Assembly: GCF_021568795.1 (NCBI RefSeq)
Contig: NZ_JAKGUE010000003.1
Coordinates: forward strand, 212,808-276,807
Length of the DNA: 64,000 nt
Direction of reading: 5' to 3'
Source of the DNA: Dethiosulfovibrio faecalis
GTDB lineage: Bacteria; Synergistota; Synergistia; Synergistales; Dethiosulfovibrionaceae
Below, in pieces: positions 44,663 through 52,777 of this stretch. The stretch's first letter is position 1. The number at the start of each line of letters is the position of its first letter. Position numbers and translations under genes: made by a program. Below the pieces are notes generated by a model that saw only the letters and a program-made list of their open reading frames with translations, searched no databases and was not told the DNA's origin.

Positions 44663-45634
44663 ATGAACGATAAAATGCTGCTGGACATACAGGACCTCTC
44701 GGTCCAATACACCACCGAGGACGGAATCGTCCGGGCCGTGGAGGACCTGCAACTGAAGCTGGCCCCGGGCGAATCCCTGGGCTTCGTCGGAGAGACCGGA
44801 GCGGGAAAGACGACTACCGCCCTCTCCATAATGGGGCTTATCCCCGAACCGCCCGGTAAGATAACCGACGGAAAGATAATCTTTCAGGGAAAAGACCTTC
44901 TCAAGGCCTCCGAGGAGGAAATGCGCTCCGTCAGGGGAGGAAAGATCGCCATGATCTTCCAGGACCCCATGACCTCCCTAAACCCGGTCATAACGGTTGA
45001 CGAACAGATAGCCGAGATGGTGCTGCTCCACAACGACGTCAGCAAGAAAGAGGCACTCAAGATAGCTGTGGAAATGCTCGAGGTCGTCGGAATCCGTTCC
45101 GAAAGGGCCCACGAATATCCCCATCAGTTCTCCGGGGGAATGAAACAGAGGGTCGTCATAGCCATAGCCCTGGCCTGCAACCCGGCGCTGCTGATAGCGG
45201 ACGAGCCCACCACCGCCCTGGACGTAACCATCCAGGCCCAGGTGCTGGAGCTCATGAAAGACCTCAAACGCAAGTTCAACACCGCCCTCATCATGATAAC
45301 CCACGACCTGGGGGTGGTCGCCGACATATGCGAAAAGGTCGCCATAATGTACGCTGGTTCGGTGGTGGAATACGCCGAGAAGAGGCCTCTCTACACCGAG
45401 CCCCTTCACCCCTACACGGTGGGACTGTTCAATTCCATACCGGACGTGGACGACGACGAGGAATTCCTCAAGGTCATACCGGGACTCACCCCGGACCCCA
45501 CGAACCTTCCGTCGGGATGCCCCTTCCACCCCCGGTGCACCCACGCCATGGAGCGGTGCCGCACCGAGCGTCCCCGCTGGACCGAGGCCAGGCCGGGCCA
45601 CTTCGTGGCCTGTTTCCTGCACCAGAAAGACTGA
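44663..45634 (+). CDS. dppD: dipeptide ABC transporter ATPase, DppD type
   Basis: A 323-residue ATPase. The Walker A is GETGAGKTT, the Q-loop [15 protein letters not shown], the signature [15 protein letters not shown] and the Walker [20 protein letters not shown]. The C-terminal oligopeptide-transporter extension includes [20 protein letters not shown], and its Cys residues (CPFHPRC, a later C, and the final region) match the Fe-S-binding type of DppD tail. It starts 15 bp after dppC. Confidence 0.93.
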   Translation: MNDKMLLDIQDLSVQYTTEDGIVRAVEDLQLKLAPGESLGFVGETGAGKTTTALSIMGLIPEPPGKITDGKIIFQGKDLLKASEEEMRSVRGGKIAMIFQDPMTSLNPVITVDEQIAEMVLLHNDVSKKEALKIAVEMLEVVGIRSERAHEYPHQFSGGMKQRVVIAIALACNPALLIADEPTTALDVTIQAQVLELMKDLKRKFNTALIMITHDLGVVADICEKVAIMYAGSVVEYAEKRPLYTEPLHPYTVGLFNSIPDVDDDEEFLKVIPGLTPDPTNLPSGCPFHPRCTHAMERCRTERPRWTEARPGHFVACFLHQKD

Positions 45635-45646
45635 GGAGGGCCCGTC

Positions 45647-46627
45647 ATGGTCGCAGTAGGAAACAAACTCATAGAGGTCAACAACCTCAAAAAATACTTC
45701 AAAACCAAAAGAGGCATGCTCCACGCCGTGGACGACCTTAGCTTCCACATAGACAAAGGCGAGACCCTGGGCCTGGTGGGGGAGTCGGGCTGCGGTAAAT
45801 CCACCACAGGCCGGGTCCTCATAAGGCTGCTGGAGGCCACGGCGGGACAGGTCCTCATGGACGAAGAGGACGTGCTCTCCGCCTCTGGAAAGAGGCTGGC
45901 TAACCTCAGGACCAAGATGCAGATGGTCTTTCAGGACCCGTACTCCTGCCTCAACCCCAGGATGACCGTATCGGAGCTCATATCCGAGCCCCTGGAGGTC
46001 AACAACCGCTACACCGGAAAAACCGAGCGACCCGCCAGGATCAGGGAGCTCATGGACATAGTCGGATTGGCCGCCAGACTCACCAACGCCTACCCCCACG
46101 AGCTCGACGGAGGACGGCGCCAGAGGGTGGGCATAGCCAGGGCCCTCGCCCTGAACCCGGAATTCATAGTTCAGGACGAGCCGGTCTCCGCACTGGACGT
46201 GTGCATCCAGGCCCAGATACTCAACCTGATGAAAAACCTCCAGAAAGAGCTGGGACTGACCTATCTCTTCATCTCCCACGACCTCTCGGTGGTAAAACAC
46301 GTCTCTGACAGAATCGCCGTCATGTACCTCGGGTCGATGGTGGAGCTCACCGACTACAGATCCATATTCAAGAACCCCCTCCATCCCTACACTCAGGCCC
46401 TGCTGTCGGCCATACCGATAGCCAAGGTCGACGTCGACAGAGACAGAATCCTCCTGGAGGGAGATGTTCCCAGCCCCATAGAGCCCCCGGCGGGATGCCG
46501 CTTCGCCGGACGATGCCGCTTCCGCCAGGAACGGTGCACAGTGGAGACCCCGGAGCTTCGTCAGATGGAGCCCGGTCGCTGGGTTGCCTGCCACTACGCC
46601 GAAAAGCTGGAGGAACGACGAGCATAG
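45647..46627 (+). CDS. dppF: dipeptide ABC transporter ATPase, DppF type
   Basis: A 326-residue ATPase that pairs with DppD. The Walker A is GESGCGKST and the Walker [21 protein letters not shown]. The signature reads [16 protein letters not shown] in place of the usual SGGQ form, a variant I recall from anaerobic relatives. The C-terminal extension has [17 protein letters not shown]. The last 94 bp of the gene are repeated perfectly at 52164-52257, so the gene end marks one edge of the accessory island. Its probable native terminator lies after the second copy, at 52287, and not after the intact gene. Confidence 0.93.
   Translation: MVAVGNKLIEVNNLKKYFKTKRGMLHAVDDLSFHIDKGETLGLVGESGCGKSTTGRVLIRLLEATAGQVLMDEEDVLSASGKRLANLRTKMQMVFQDPYSCLNPRMTVSELISEPLEVNNRYTGKTERPARIRELMDIVGLAARLTNAYPHELDGGRRQRVGIARALALNPEFIVQDEPVSALDVCIQAQILNLMKNLQKELGLTYLFISHDLSVVKHVSDRIAVMYLGSMVELTDYRSIFKNPLHPYTQALLSAIPIAKVDVDRDRILLEGDVPSPIEPPAGCRFAGRCRFRQERCTVETPELRQMEPGRWVACHYAEKLEERRA
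46533..46626. repeat. 94-bp direct repeat, left copy (3' end of dppF)
   Basis: Bases 46533-46626 are identical to 52164-52257 with no mismatch. This copy is the functional 3' end of dppF and ends in the TAG stop; the other copy ends in TAA. The two copies bracket about 5.5 kb of AT-richer accessory genes. Confidence 0.95.
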
Positions 46628-46661
46628 GGTCACCGAGACAGATCGAGTTGCCTGACCTCTC

Positions 46662-46690
46662 TTGACGGGATCGGCGGTGGGTAATAGGAT
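46662..46690 (+). promoter_or_regulatory. promoter of DUF6883-DUF4926-SecB-like module
   Basis: TTGACG at 46662-46667 and TAGGAT at 46685-46690 are 17 bp apart, 43 bp upstream of the first module gene. No terminator separates this from dppF, so read-through from the dipeptide operon is also possible. Confidence 0.55.
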
Positions 46691-46733
46691 CTAGAATATA
46701 GAGACGGTGGAGATCTCCTGAGGGGGAGGCGTT

Positions 46734-47081
46734 TTGGCTAGTTTAAATAATCTGACCATAGAGATACCTGAGGCTAAGATTTTCAGGTATGCTCTGAACG
46801 AGCAGCACCCTTCGGGGAAACATAAGGCTTTTGTTTTCGAATCGGTATTAGGCTTTAATTCGTCTAATGGAGATAAGCTGATAGAAAAAATAAAGGCTGC
46901 CGTGTTGCAAAATGTAGACAGACTAACGAAAAAGGGTTGTACTCCGGATGGATCTTTGCGTTATGAATTGATACTCGAAATTGAGGGAGAAAACGGTCGA
47001 GTAGCTAAGGTGCTAACAGCTTGGCAAAAAATAGGCAGTACTCTAAGGTTGGTGACGACACATGTATGCAAAAATAGATGA
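46734..47081 (+). CDS. DUF6883-like protein, candidate toxin of a three-gene module
   Basis: A 115-residue protein starting at TTG 46734 behind GGGGGAGG. The N-terminal pattern IPEAKIFRYALNEQHPSGKH followed by KAFVFESVLGF matches the DUF6883 family as I recall it, including the KLxxYxLNxxHPxGxxKA core. The C-terminal half has LILEIEGENGRVAKVLTAW and ends RLVTTHVCKNR. The family has no established function to my knowledge. It overlaps the DUF4926-like gene by 20 bp and, with the SecB-like gene, forms a tight operon, so a toxin role is plausible but inferred. Base composition is AT-richer than dppF. Confidence 0.65.
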   Translation: MASLNNLTIEIPEAKIFRYALNEQHPSGKHKAFVFESVLGFNSSNGDKLIEKIKAAVLQNVDRLTKKGCTPDGSLRYELILEIEGENGRVAKVLTAWQKIGSTLRLVTTHVCKNR

Positions 47082-47355
47082 GCTTGACATGGTTAAGCTG
47101 AGGGACGGTACTGAAGGAACCGTCGTCCATGTAGGTTCGGGGGGCTCTTTTTACACCGTAGAGGTTGAATCCTCCGATGGAGACTGGGAACTTTTCGATG
47201 TACTAATAGATAAGATCGAATCGGTTATCTGGAAAAATCCGGATAGCGATGTCCCTCTTCATGGAACTTCCCTGAAATATGCACTGTCGGACACGTCCTT
47301 TTCCCTCAAAGGAACCTTGGTCGACGGATGCGATCAGATTGCTCTTGCTTCGTAA
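47062..47355 (+). CDS. DUF4926-like protein with C-terminal extension, candidate antitoxin
   Basis: A 97-residue protein. Residues 5-58 show a small beta-barrel-like pattern, LDMVKLRDGTEGTVVHVGSG then FYTVEVESSDGDWELFDVLI, as in DUF4926. Such proteins are usually about 60-70 residues; here a further 35 or so follow (NPDSDVPLHGTSLKYALSDT and so on to the end). In toxin-antitoxin-chaperone systems the antitoxin carries just such a C-terminal tail that its SecB-like chaperone binds. The gene overlaps the DUF6883-like gene by 20 bp and ends 1 bp before the SecB-like gene. The antitoxin role is inferred. Confidence 0.6.
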   Translation: MYAKIDELDMVKLRDGTEGTVVHVGSGGSFYTVEVESSDGDWELFDVLIDKIESVIWKNPDSDVPLHGTSLKYALSDTSFSLKGTLVDGCDQIALAS

Positions 47356-47356
47356 A

Positions 47357-47797
47357 ATGACGATTTCGACCGGTTGTGTTCTTAAATTTACGGATTATAA
47401 GCTTGAACGGGCTTGCTTTGAGGGGAATCCAAACTATAAAAAAAGAGAAGGGATGATTCCTCTAGATTTAAGCTTAAGCCGTGATATGAAAAGCATAAGC
47501 GAAAATAGTTTTTCTCTATCGATCTCCGTCGATGTATTTGAAAAACCAAGAGAAAATAATTATCCTTTTTCCGTCGGTGTTACCGTTTCAGGTTTTTTTC
47601 AAGTGGACGACAGCGTCGGTCTAGATCTAAAAAACAAGCTTATAGAAACGAACGCCGCAGCGATTCTGTTTCCATACGTAAGATCTATAATCTCTCAGAT
47701 CACATTGATGGCGAATACCGATAGCACCTTGATCCTCCCACCCGTCAACTTTGTGGAAATGCTAAGGTCAGAGGAAACGAAAAAAACCTTGGAATGA
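47357..47797 (+). CDS. SecB-like chaperone of a candidate TAC module
   Basis: A 146-residue protein of the SecB fold. ATG 47357 is taken because it directly follows the DUF4926 stop; the frame is open upstream to 47279 only as a shadow. The family signature is near the C-terminus, AAAILFPYVRSIISQIT then STLILPPVNFVEML. The N-terminal half alternates strands (FSLSISVDVFEKP, YPFSVGVTVSGFFQVDD). Gram-negative bacteria normally hold secB near other housekeeping genes; this one sits third in an island operon, like the dedicated chaperones of toxin-antitoxin-chaperone systems such as Mycobacterium Rv1957. Fold recognition is good; the role is inferred. Confidence 0.7.
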   Translation: MTISTGCVLKFTDYKLERACFEGNPNYKKREGMIPLDLSLSRDMKSISENSFSLSISVDVFEKPRENNYPFSVGVTVSGFFQVDDSVGLDLKNKLIETNAAAILFPYVRSIISQITLMANTDSTLILPPVNFVEMLRSEETKKTLE

Positions 47798-47825
47798 TCG
47801 CCAGATCTAACGATTAGAGTCATTA

Positions 47826-47892
47826 ATGGAGTAGGCTTGACTTTTCAGACAAAGCCAAGCCTGCTCTTTTTGTTTTGTATCGATACTCCCCA
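47826..47892 (+). terminator. duplicated dppF terminator, left copy
   Basis: About 67 bp closely match 52283-52345, with two substitutions and a 4-bp TTTT insertion. The stem GAGTAGGCTTG/CAAGCCTGCTC is followed by five T residues. It now terminates the SecB-like module. Confidence 0.82.
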
Positions 47893-47893
47893 G

Positions 47894-48010
47894 GCTTCTG
47901 CTTGCGGGAATACCCATAGATCCCCAGGAATTTCTGAAAGACCTGCTGTAACCTCCAAAGGACCCGACCGAAAGGTCGGGTCCTTTTTGTTCTTTCCGTA
48001 AGAGTGGTAA
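47894..48010 (+). pseudogene. internally deleted 3' relic of the sigma-factor gene
   Basis: Bases 47894-47936 match 53894-53936, and 47931-48007 match 54051-54127, so exactly 120 bp (40 codons) is missing between two TTTCTG copies. The relic still encodes an in-frame end (GIPIDPQEFLKDLL, then stop) and the same GAAA-loop terminator (47957-47988). On its left it is fused to the duplicated dppF terminator at a shared CCCCA. It is therefore what remains of a second copy of the DUF1659-sigma cassette. Confidence 0.88.
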
Positions 48011-48081
48011 TATAAACTCACCGTGAGGTTTTCGTTCTACCGCGACGGATACGCGTACTAAAGTCAGAGGAGTGGAATGAA

Positions 48082-50856
48082 ATGGCAGATACGTATAGTT
48101 TCCCTGGAAGTAAATGGATGAAGTTTGATTTTCATACGCATACTCCTGCATCGAAAGATTATGATAGGGGAGATGACTTCCTCAAGAAGATCAAACCGGA
48201 GTTTTGGCTACAAAAAGCGATGGAGTCCGGTCTCGATTGCGTGGTCGTGACCGATCACAACTCGGGCGGCTGGATCGATGATTTAAAGTCTAAAAACGAG
48301 GAACTTAAAAATTACGACACGAAACCCGACTGGTACAGGGATCTGACCATTTTTCCAGGATGTGAGATTACCGTCGCCGACAGCACTAGTCGTGTTCATC
48401 TCCTCGCTGTTTTTGATCCGAGCTGCGATAGCCAAAAGGTAACCGGTCTTCTGGGTGCGTGTGGGATCACAGACGGACATGGCGACGACCATAAAACGTC
48501 CACGTCAAAAAGTTTTATCGATACGGTTAAAGAGATTGCCGAGGCAAAAGGAATTGCCATAGCTGCTCATATCGACGGTTCAAAGGGTTTGCTTGAAAAG
48601 GCCGTTTCTCTGACGTCGGAACTCGAAAAAAGCCTTGGATCTTTAACCGCTGCGGAATTTTGCGATCTTAACAAATTCGACAATGCGGAATCGTCCTTGA
48701 AAAAGGCCGTTGACCGTCTAGCAAAGGTAGGGGGGTCCGATGCCCACAAGCCGGACGAAATTGGAAAGCATTTCAGTTGGATTAAGATGGGGCCTCCTTC
48801 TATAGAAGCTCTTCGATTGGCATTGCAGGACCACGAATTTTGTGTAAAAAGCCAGATTGAAAATCCCAACAGTCTGCCGGATATCTTCTTGTCGAAGCTC
48901 ACCATAAAGGGCATGCACCATTGCGGTCGTATCAGTGACCAACCATTTATCATTCAATTTCATCCACATTTTAACTCTATCATCGGTGGACGTGGAACCG
49001 GGAAATCTACCGTTATCGAATCCATCCGTATCGTCACTCGCCGAGATAGGAACTTGGCCACCGAAGCTCCCAGGGTAAAAGACGAGCTGGATAAGTTCAT
49101 GAAACTGTCCCAGGAGAAAGGTGTCATGCTGAACGACACGGAAATTCTGCTGGAGCTCCGTCGACGTGATAAAAAGTATAGATTGCGCTGGAGATTTGAC
49201 GGAGAGGGTGCGGTGTTAGAGGAGGAAGTCGACGGAGTTTGGCAAGAAACCGAAGCAGGTGACTTTAGAGAACGGTTTCCGGTAAGCATTTTCAGCCAAA
49301 AACAGATCAACGAATTGGCGTCGAATCCACGAGGACTATTAGAGATAGTAGACCGTTCCCCCGAGGTGAATCGAACGGAATGGCAGTCGCAGTGGGAAAA
49401 CGCTAAAAGCCGTTTTCTTCAACTGAGAGAGCGAAGAAGAGAGCTATTACGGCACCTGGCCGACGAGCCGCAAATTCGGGCGAAACTGAGAGACGTCGAA
49501 AACGACCTAAAACAATATGAAGAGAAAGGTCATGGTACCGTACTCAAACAGTATCAAAAGCGCAGCCAGCAAAGGAACGGTCTTCCCGATGACGGTGTTT
49601 TCGATGAACTTTCCTCCGGTATAAGAACACTTGCGTCTAACGCCGAACTCTCGGATTTTCCCTCGCATCTGTTTGACGAACAGGATGAGACTACCGTCGG
49701 GATCAGGACGATTCACGAACGGACGGCGAAAGAGCTAAAAAAGATCGGGGAGACCCTTGGCAAGCTTGCCGATAAAGTCGATGAGCTAAAAGCCCAAAGA
49801 GAAGAAAGCATTCTCTCGAGCGAATGGTATAAGACGGTACAGGCCAGCATCGTCGCCTATAACGGGTTGGTCAAGGAATACGAAGAAAGACAGAGCCCGT
49901 TCAGTATTCATCTTTATGGTGAGTGGGTTCAGCAACGCAGCCAATTGCAGCAGCGACTAAAAAAACTTGATTCCACCCGGAAGGAAACGAAGTCGACGGA
50001 AAAACAAATCGATGAAACTTTCGCAAGGCTTCAAGAATTACGCGCCGAGTTATTCGAAAAGAGGAAGAAGTTTCTTGAGAAAATCATAGGAAATAGCTCT
50101 TTTGTGCGTATGGAATTAGTAAAATATGGCGAAGTGAGCATGGTAGAGGACGAATATCGTTCTTTACTCAACCTTGAGGATGGAAAGTTCGTAAGTTCGG
50201 TATATGATCGAGAAAACAAACAGGGCCTTCTCTGGCCGTTTATCAGATGGGAAGATTCTGAAGTACCTGAAGCCGGCCTACCGCAGGTGATTTCGGAGAT
50301 AAAAACCAAAACGCTTGATATCGCCAGAGGGCGGTTTTCCGGAAATCATGGTGCGTTTGATAATCGCCTGAAGAAATTATTTGAGAATCAACCGGCTACT
50401 TTCGATCAAATCGAAACGTGGTGGCCGGAGGATATGCTGCGAGTCAAATATTCCAAAAAACCGGCCTCGGGTAAGTTCGATGACCTTGAGAAAGGTTCTG
50501 CCGGGCAGAAAGCAGCGGCTATTCTTGCTTTCTTGTTGAGCCATGGCGATGAGCCGTTGATTATAGACCAACCGGAAGACGATCTGGATAACGCATTGAT
50601 ATGTGACCTTGTCGTAAATCAGATTCACGAAAACAAAAGGAGACGTCAGCTTATCATCGTGACCCACAACCCCAATATCGTCGTTAACGGCGATTCCGAG
50701 CTGGTGCATGTCCTGAAATATGAAAACGGCCAGGTACAAATCGATCGACAGGGCGGCCTTGAGGAATCAAGCATTCGAGACTCTGTCTGCACCATCATGG
50801 AAGGTGGCCGTCAAGCGTTTAAAAAGCGCTATGAGCGCATAGCCCTGGAGGTTTAA
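48082..50856 (+). CDS. TrlF-family PHP-domain/SMC-like ATPase
   Basis: A 924-residue fusion. Residues 12-265 form a PHP phosphoesterase domain with FDFHTHTPAS (His18, His20), VVVTDHNSGG, FPGCEITV, IAAHIDGSKG and VGGSDAHKPDEIGKHFSW, so the metal ligands look complete. An SMC/ABC ATPase follows, with Walker A GGRGTGKST (about 301), long coiled coils (about 420-670), the signature KGSAGQKAAAILAFL (about 805) and Walker B PLIIDQPEDDLDN (about 826). The combination is that of TrlF proteins and resembles the PHP-ATPase (Ppl-like) antiphage proteins. ATG 48082 lies 72 bp after the sigma relic. It forms an operon with the AlbA gene 3 bp downstream. Confidence 0.85.
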   Translation: MADTYSFPGSKWMKFDFHTHTPASKDYDRGDDFLKKIKPEFWLQKAMESGLDCVVVTDHNSGGWIDDLKSKNEELKNYDTKPDWYRDLTIFPGCEITVADSTSRVHLLAVFDPSCDSQKVTGLLGACGITDGHGDDHKTSTSKSFIDTVKEIAEAKGIAIAAHIDGSKGLLEKAVSLTSELEKSLGSLTAAEFCDLNKFDNAESSLKKAVDRLAKVGGSDAHKPDEIGKHFSWIKMGPPSIEALRLALQDHEFCVKSQIENPNSLPDIFLSKLTIKGMHHCGRISDQPFIIQFHPHFNSIIGGRGTGKSTVIESIRIVTRRDRNLATEAPRVKDELDKFMKLSQEKGVMLNDTEILLELRRRDKKYRLRWRFDGEGAVLEEEVDGVWQETEAGDFRERFPVSIFSQKQINELASNPRGLLEIVDRSPEVNRTEWQSQWENAKSRFLQLRERRRELLRHLADEPQIRAKLRDVENDLKQYEEKGHGTVLKQYQKRSQQRNGLPDDGVFDELSSGIRTLASNAELSDFPSHLFDEQDETTVGIRTIHERTAKELKKIGETLGKLADKVDELKAQREESILSSEWYKTVQASIVAYNGLVKEYEERQSPFSIHLYGEWVQQRSQLQQRLKKLDSTRKETKSTEKQIDETFARLQELRAELFEKRKKFLEKIIGNSSFVRMELVKYGEVSMVEDEYRSLLNLEDGKFVSSVYDRENKQGLLWPFIRWEDSEVPEAGLPQVISEIKTKTLDIARGRFSGNHGAFDNRLKKLFENQPATFDQIETWWPEDMLRVKYSKKPASGKFDDLEKGSAGQKAAAILAFLLSHGDEPLIIDQPEDDLDNALICDLVVNQIHENKRRRQLIIVTHNPNIVVNGDSELVHVLKYENGQVQIDRQGGLEESSIRDSVCTIMEGGRQAFKKRYERIALEV

Positions 50857-50859
50857 TTT

Positions 50860-52155
50860 ATGTTTCAAGCTACGGATGAACTATTAAAACAAATTCGATT
50901 GGGGGAGGACTCCTCTCTTGAACTGAAAGACCTGAGATACAAGGGAAATCAGGTTAACGAGCCCCATCGCAACAGCATGGCCGATGAGCTAGCTGCGATG
51001 GCGAATACGTCAAACGGAGTTTTTGTATTAGGGGTTGACGATAAGTCGAGAACGGTCGTTGGTATTCCTGAAGACAAGTTGGACGTAGTCGAAACCTGGC
51101 TGCGAGGAATATGCAACGACCTCGTCAATCCTCAACTTTTTTGCCGAATTAGAAAGCTGCCGGTAGTAGCCGAAGACGGTGTGGAACGGGTTATTGTCAG
51201 AGTAGACGTTCCCAAGAGTCTGTATGTCCATCAAAGCCCCGGCGGATACTACCATAGAATCGGTAGCTCGAAACGACAGATGACTCCTGATATATTGGCC
51301 AGGCTTTTTCAACAGCGAAGTCAGGCCAGAATCATCCGTTTTGATGAACAGTCGGTCACCGTTGCCCCCCGAGAGTGTCTCGAAAAAAACTTATGGGGAA
51401 AGTTCAAAACGCCGCTGTCTCCAGATAGCGATGACGACTTTTTGATTAAGCTAAAGCTGTTGACGCAGGATGATGACGGTAAGATATGTCCCAGTGTCAG
51501 TGGAATACTGATGGCATGTAAAAATCCTCAGGAGTTTCTACCTAACGCATTCATTCAAGCGGTTGCCTATCGGGGAACCGAACGGGATGCAGCATACCAG
51601 CTGGATGCAAGAGACATCTTTGGACCTTTGGATGTCCAGATTATAGAGGCTTACAAGTTCGTAGAAAAAAACATGAAAGTTTATGCGGTCAAGGAGCCTG
51701 CGAGACGAGACATCCCACAGTTTGCGATGCAGGCGATATTTGAAGCGTTGGTAAACGCCGTCGCACACAGAGACTATTCAATTCAGGGCTCTAAAGTTCG
51801 ATTACACATGTTCTCCGATCGTGTTGAGCTTTTTTCTCCCGGAGCTATCCTTAACACGATGACGATCGAGAGTCTGCCTCTTCGTCAGTCCTCTCGTAAT
51901 GAGCTCCTTACCAGCTTACTTGCGCGTTGCCCGATGCCCTTTGCCGATTTTCCAGGGGAACGCAATTTTCTCATGGATAAACGAGGCGAGGGAGTGCCCA
52001 TCATTCTTTCCGTAAGTGAAAAACTTTCGGGGAAGCGTCCAGAGTATCGTTTGATCGATGACACCGAGCTCTTATTGACGATATTTGCGGCACAGCCACC
52101 GCATCAAAGCCCTGACGGATCGGCTCTCGTAATTGATCATTCCCCAATGCATTGA
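50860..52155 (+). CDS. AlbA_2 (Schlafen-like) domain protein with HATPase-like C-terminus
   Basis: A 431-residue protein. Residues 15-140 contain an AlbA_2 nucleic-acid-binding domain (SLELKDLRYKGNQV, MADELAAMANTSNGVFVLGV). The C-terminal part has the HATPase_c_4-type ALVNAVAHRDYSIQGSKVRL and VELFSPGAILN. This is the layout of RecG-like/Schlafen-AlbA regulators that often accompany defence genes. It starts 3 bp after trlF. The final residues, VIDHSPMH, are encoded inside a duplicated promoter fragment (52131-52165), so the natural C-terminus has been slightly altered by the rearrangement. Confidence 0.82.
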   Translation: MFQATDELLKQIRLGEDSSLELKDLRYKGNQVNEPHRNSMADELAAMANTSNGVFVLGVDDKSRTVVGIPEDKLDVVETWLRGICNDLVNPQLFCRIRKLPVVAEDGVERVIVRVDVPKSLYVHQSPGGYYHRIGSSKRQMTPDILARLFQQRSQARIIRFDEQSVTVAPRECLEKNLWGKFKTPLSPDSDDDFLIKLKLLTQDDDGKICPSVSGILMACKNPQEFLPNAFIQAVAYRGTERDAAYQLDARDIFGPLDVQIIEAYKFVEKNMKVYAVKEPARRDIPQFAMQAIFEALVNAVAHRDYSIQGSKVRLHMFSDRVELFSPGAILNTMTIESLPLRQSSRNELLTSLLARCPMPFADFPGERNFLMDKRGEGVPIILSVSEKLSGKRPEYRLIDDTELLLTIFAAQPPHQSPDGSALVIDHSPMH

Positions 52156-52165
52156 TACGATGTGG
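52131..52165. repeat. duplicated relB-promoter fragment, left copy
   Basis: About 70% identical over 35 bp to 54135-54169, with the first 13 bases exact. Both copies keep TTGATC and a -10-like TACGAT/TACAAT 17 bp apart. It directly abuts the second dppF-end repeat at 52164, which marks the junction of a tandem duplication. Confidence 0.7.
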
Positions 52166-52257
52166 TGCACAGTGGAGACCCCGGAGCTTCGTCAGATGGA
52201 GCCCGGTCGCTGGGTTGCCTGCCACTACGCCGAAAAGCTGGAGGAACGACGAGCATA
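52164..52257. repeat. 94-bp direct repeat, right copy of dppF 3' end
   Basis: Identical to 46533-46626. It is an orphan piece encoding the last 31 residues of DppF in an isolated frame that ends in TAA. No promoter or start makes it a gene. The probable original dppF terminator follows 29 bp later. Confidence 0.95.
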
Positions 52258-52282
52258 ACGCTACCGATCAAATAAATCGATT

Positions 52283-52345
52283 GATGGAGCAGGCTTGACT
52301 TTTCAGACAAAGTCAAGCCTGCTCTTTTTGTATCGATACTCCCCA
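52283..52345 (+). terminator. dppF terminator, right copy
   Basis: GAGCAGGCTTGACT and AGTCAAGCCTGCTC (52287-52300 and 52311-52324) pair perfectly and are followed by five T residues. Its place 29 bp after the repeated dppF end indicates that it was once the dipeptide-operon terminator. Confidence 0.85.
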
Positions 52346-52364
52346 TCATGGATTATAAACTAAT

Positions 52365-52413
52365 TATAATCAAGATCTTGTTAAATTTTGATCGAGTTAC
52401 TATAATCAAGGTC
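52365..52413 (+). promoter_or_regulatory. promoter and twin repeats upstream of DUF1659 cassette
   Basis: TTGTTA at 52378-52383 and TATAAT at 52401-52406 are 17 bp apart, a near-consensus promoter. TATAATCAAGRTC occurs at 52365-52377 and again at 52401-52413, 36 bp apart, so a regulator or a second polymerase form may read this direct repeat. The rest of 52258-52514 holds no gene. Confidence 0.65.
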
Positions 52414-52514
52414 GAGTAAACGTTCTGAGGAAAATCGTTTATGAATCTCTTTGTATAAAACCCCTCCCGAGCCCACTTTACATAATAGACCCCAAGAAGA
52501 AAGGAGGTGCTCGA

Positions 52515-52733
52515 ATGGCATCCTTCGTACCGTCGAACAGCAGAGTAGTGCTTCGCTGTCAGGTTGGAACCTCGGCGGACGGCGTTCCCAAGCTCGGGAG
52601 CCTGTCCATATCCGGCGCCAACCCCGCCATGACCGCCGACCAGCTGGACGCAGTGTCCGCCGCAATGGGAACCCTTCTGGACGTTCCCGTCGTGGAAGTC
52701 CACAAGATCGACACCGACATCGTCTCGGACTAA
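52515..52733 (+). CDS. DUF1659 family small protein
   Basis: A 72-residue protein behind an excellent SD, AAAGGAGGTG. SRVVLRCQVGTSADGVPKLG then SLSISGANPAMTADQLDAVS fits the DUF1659 pattern as I recall it. The function is unknown. It opens a five-gene cassette in which DUF2922, YvrJ, an M15 peptidase and a sigma-like factor follow in the same direction. This set recurs in Firmicutes and Synergistota to my recollection, which suggests a working unit. Confidence 0.82.
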   Translation: MASFVPSNSRVVLRCQVGTSADGVPKLGSLSISGANPAMTADQLDAVSAAMGTLLDVPVVEVHKIDTDIVSD

Positions 52734-52777
52734 CCGGACCGTTCGAAATTTAAGCGCACAGGAGAGGAGGTGAAAAC

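Noticed and set aside
46533..52257. Site-specific integrative element with att sites in dppF
   Set aside because: No integrase or recombinase lies between the repeats, and further duplicated flanks inside the interval fit a tandem duplication better.
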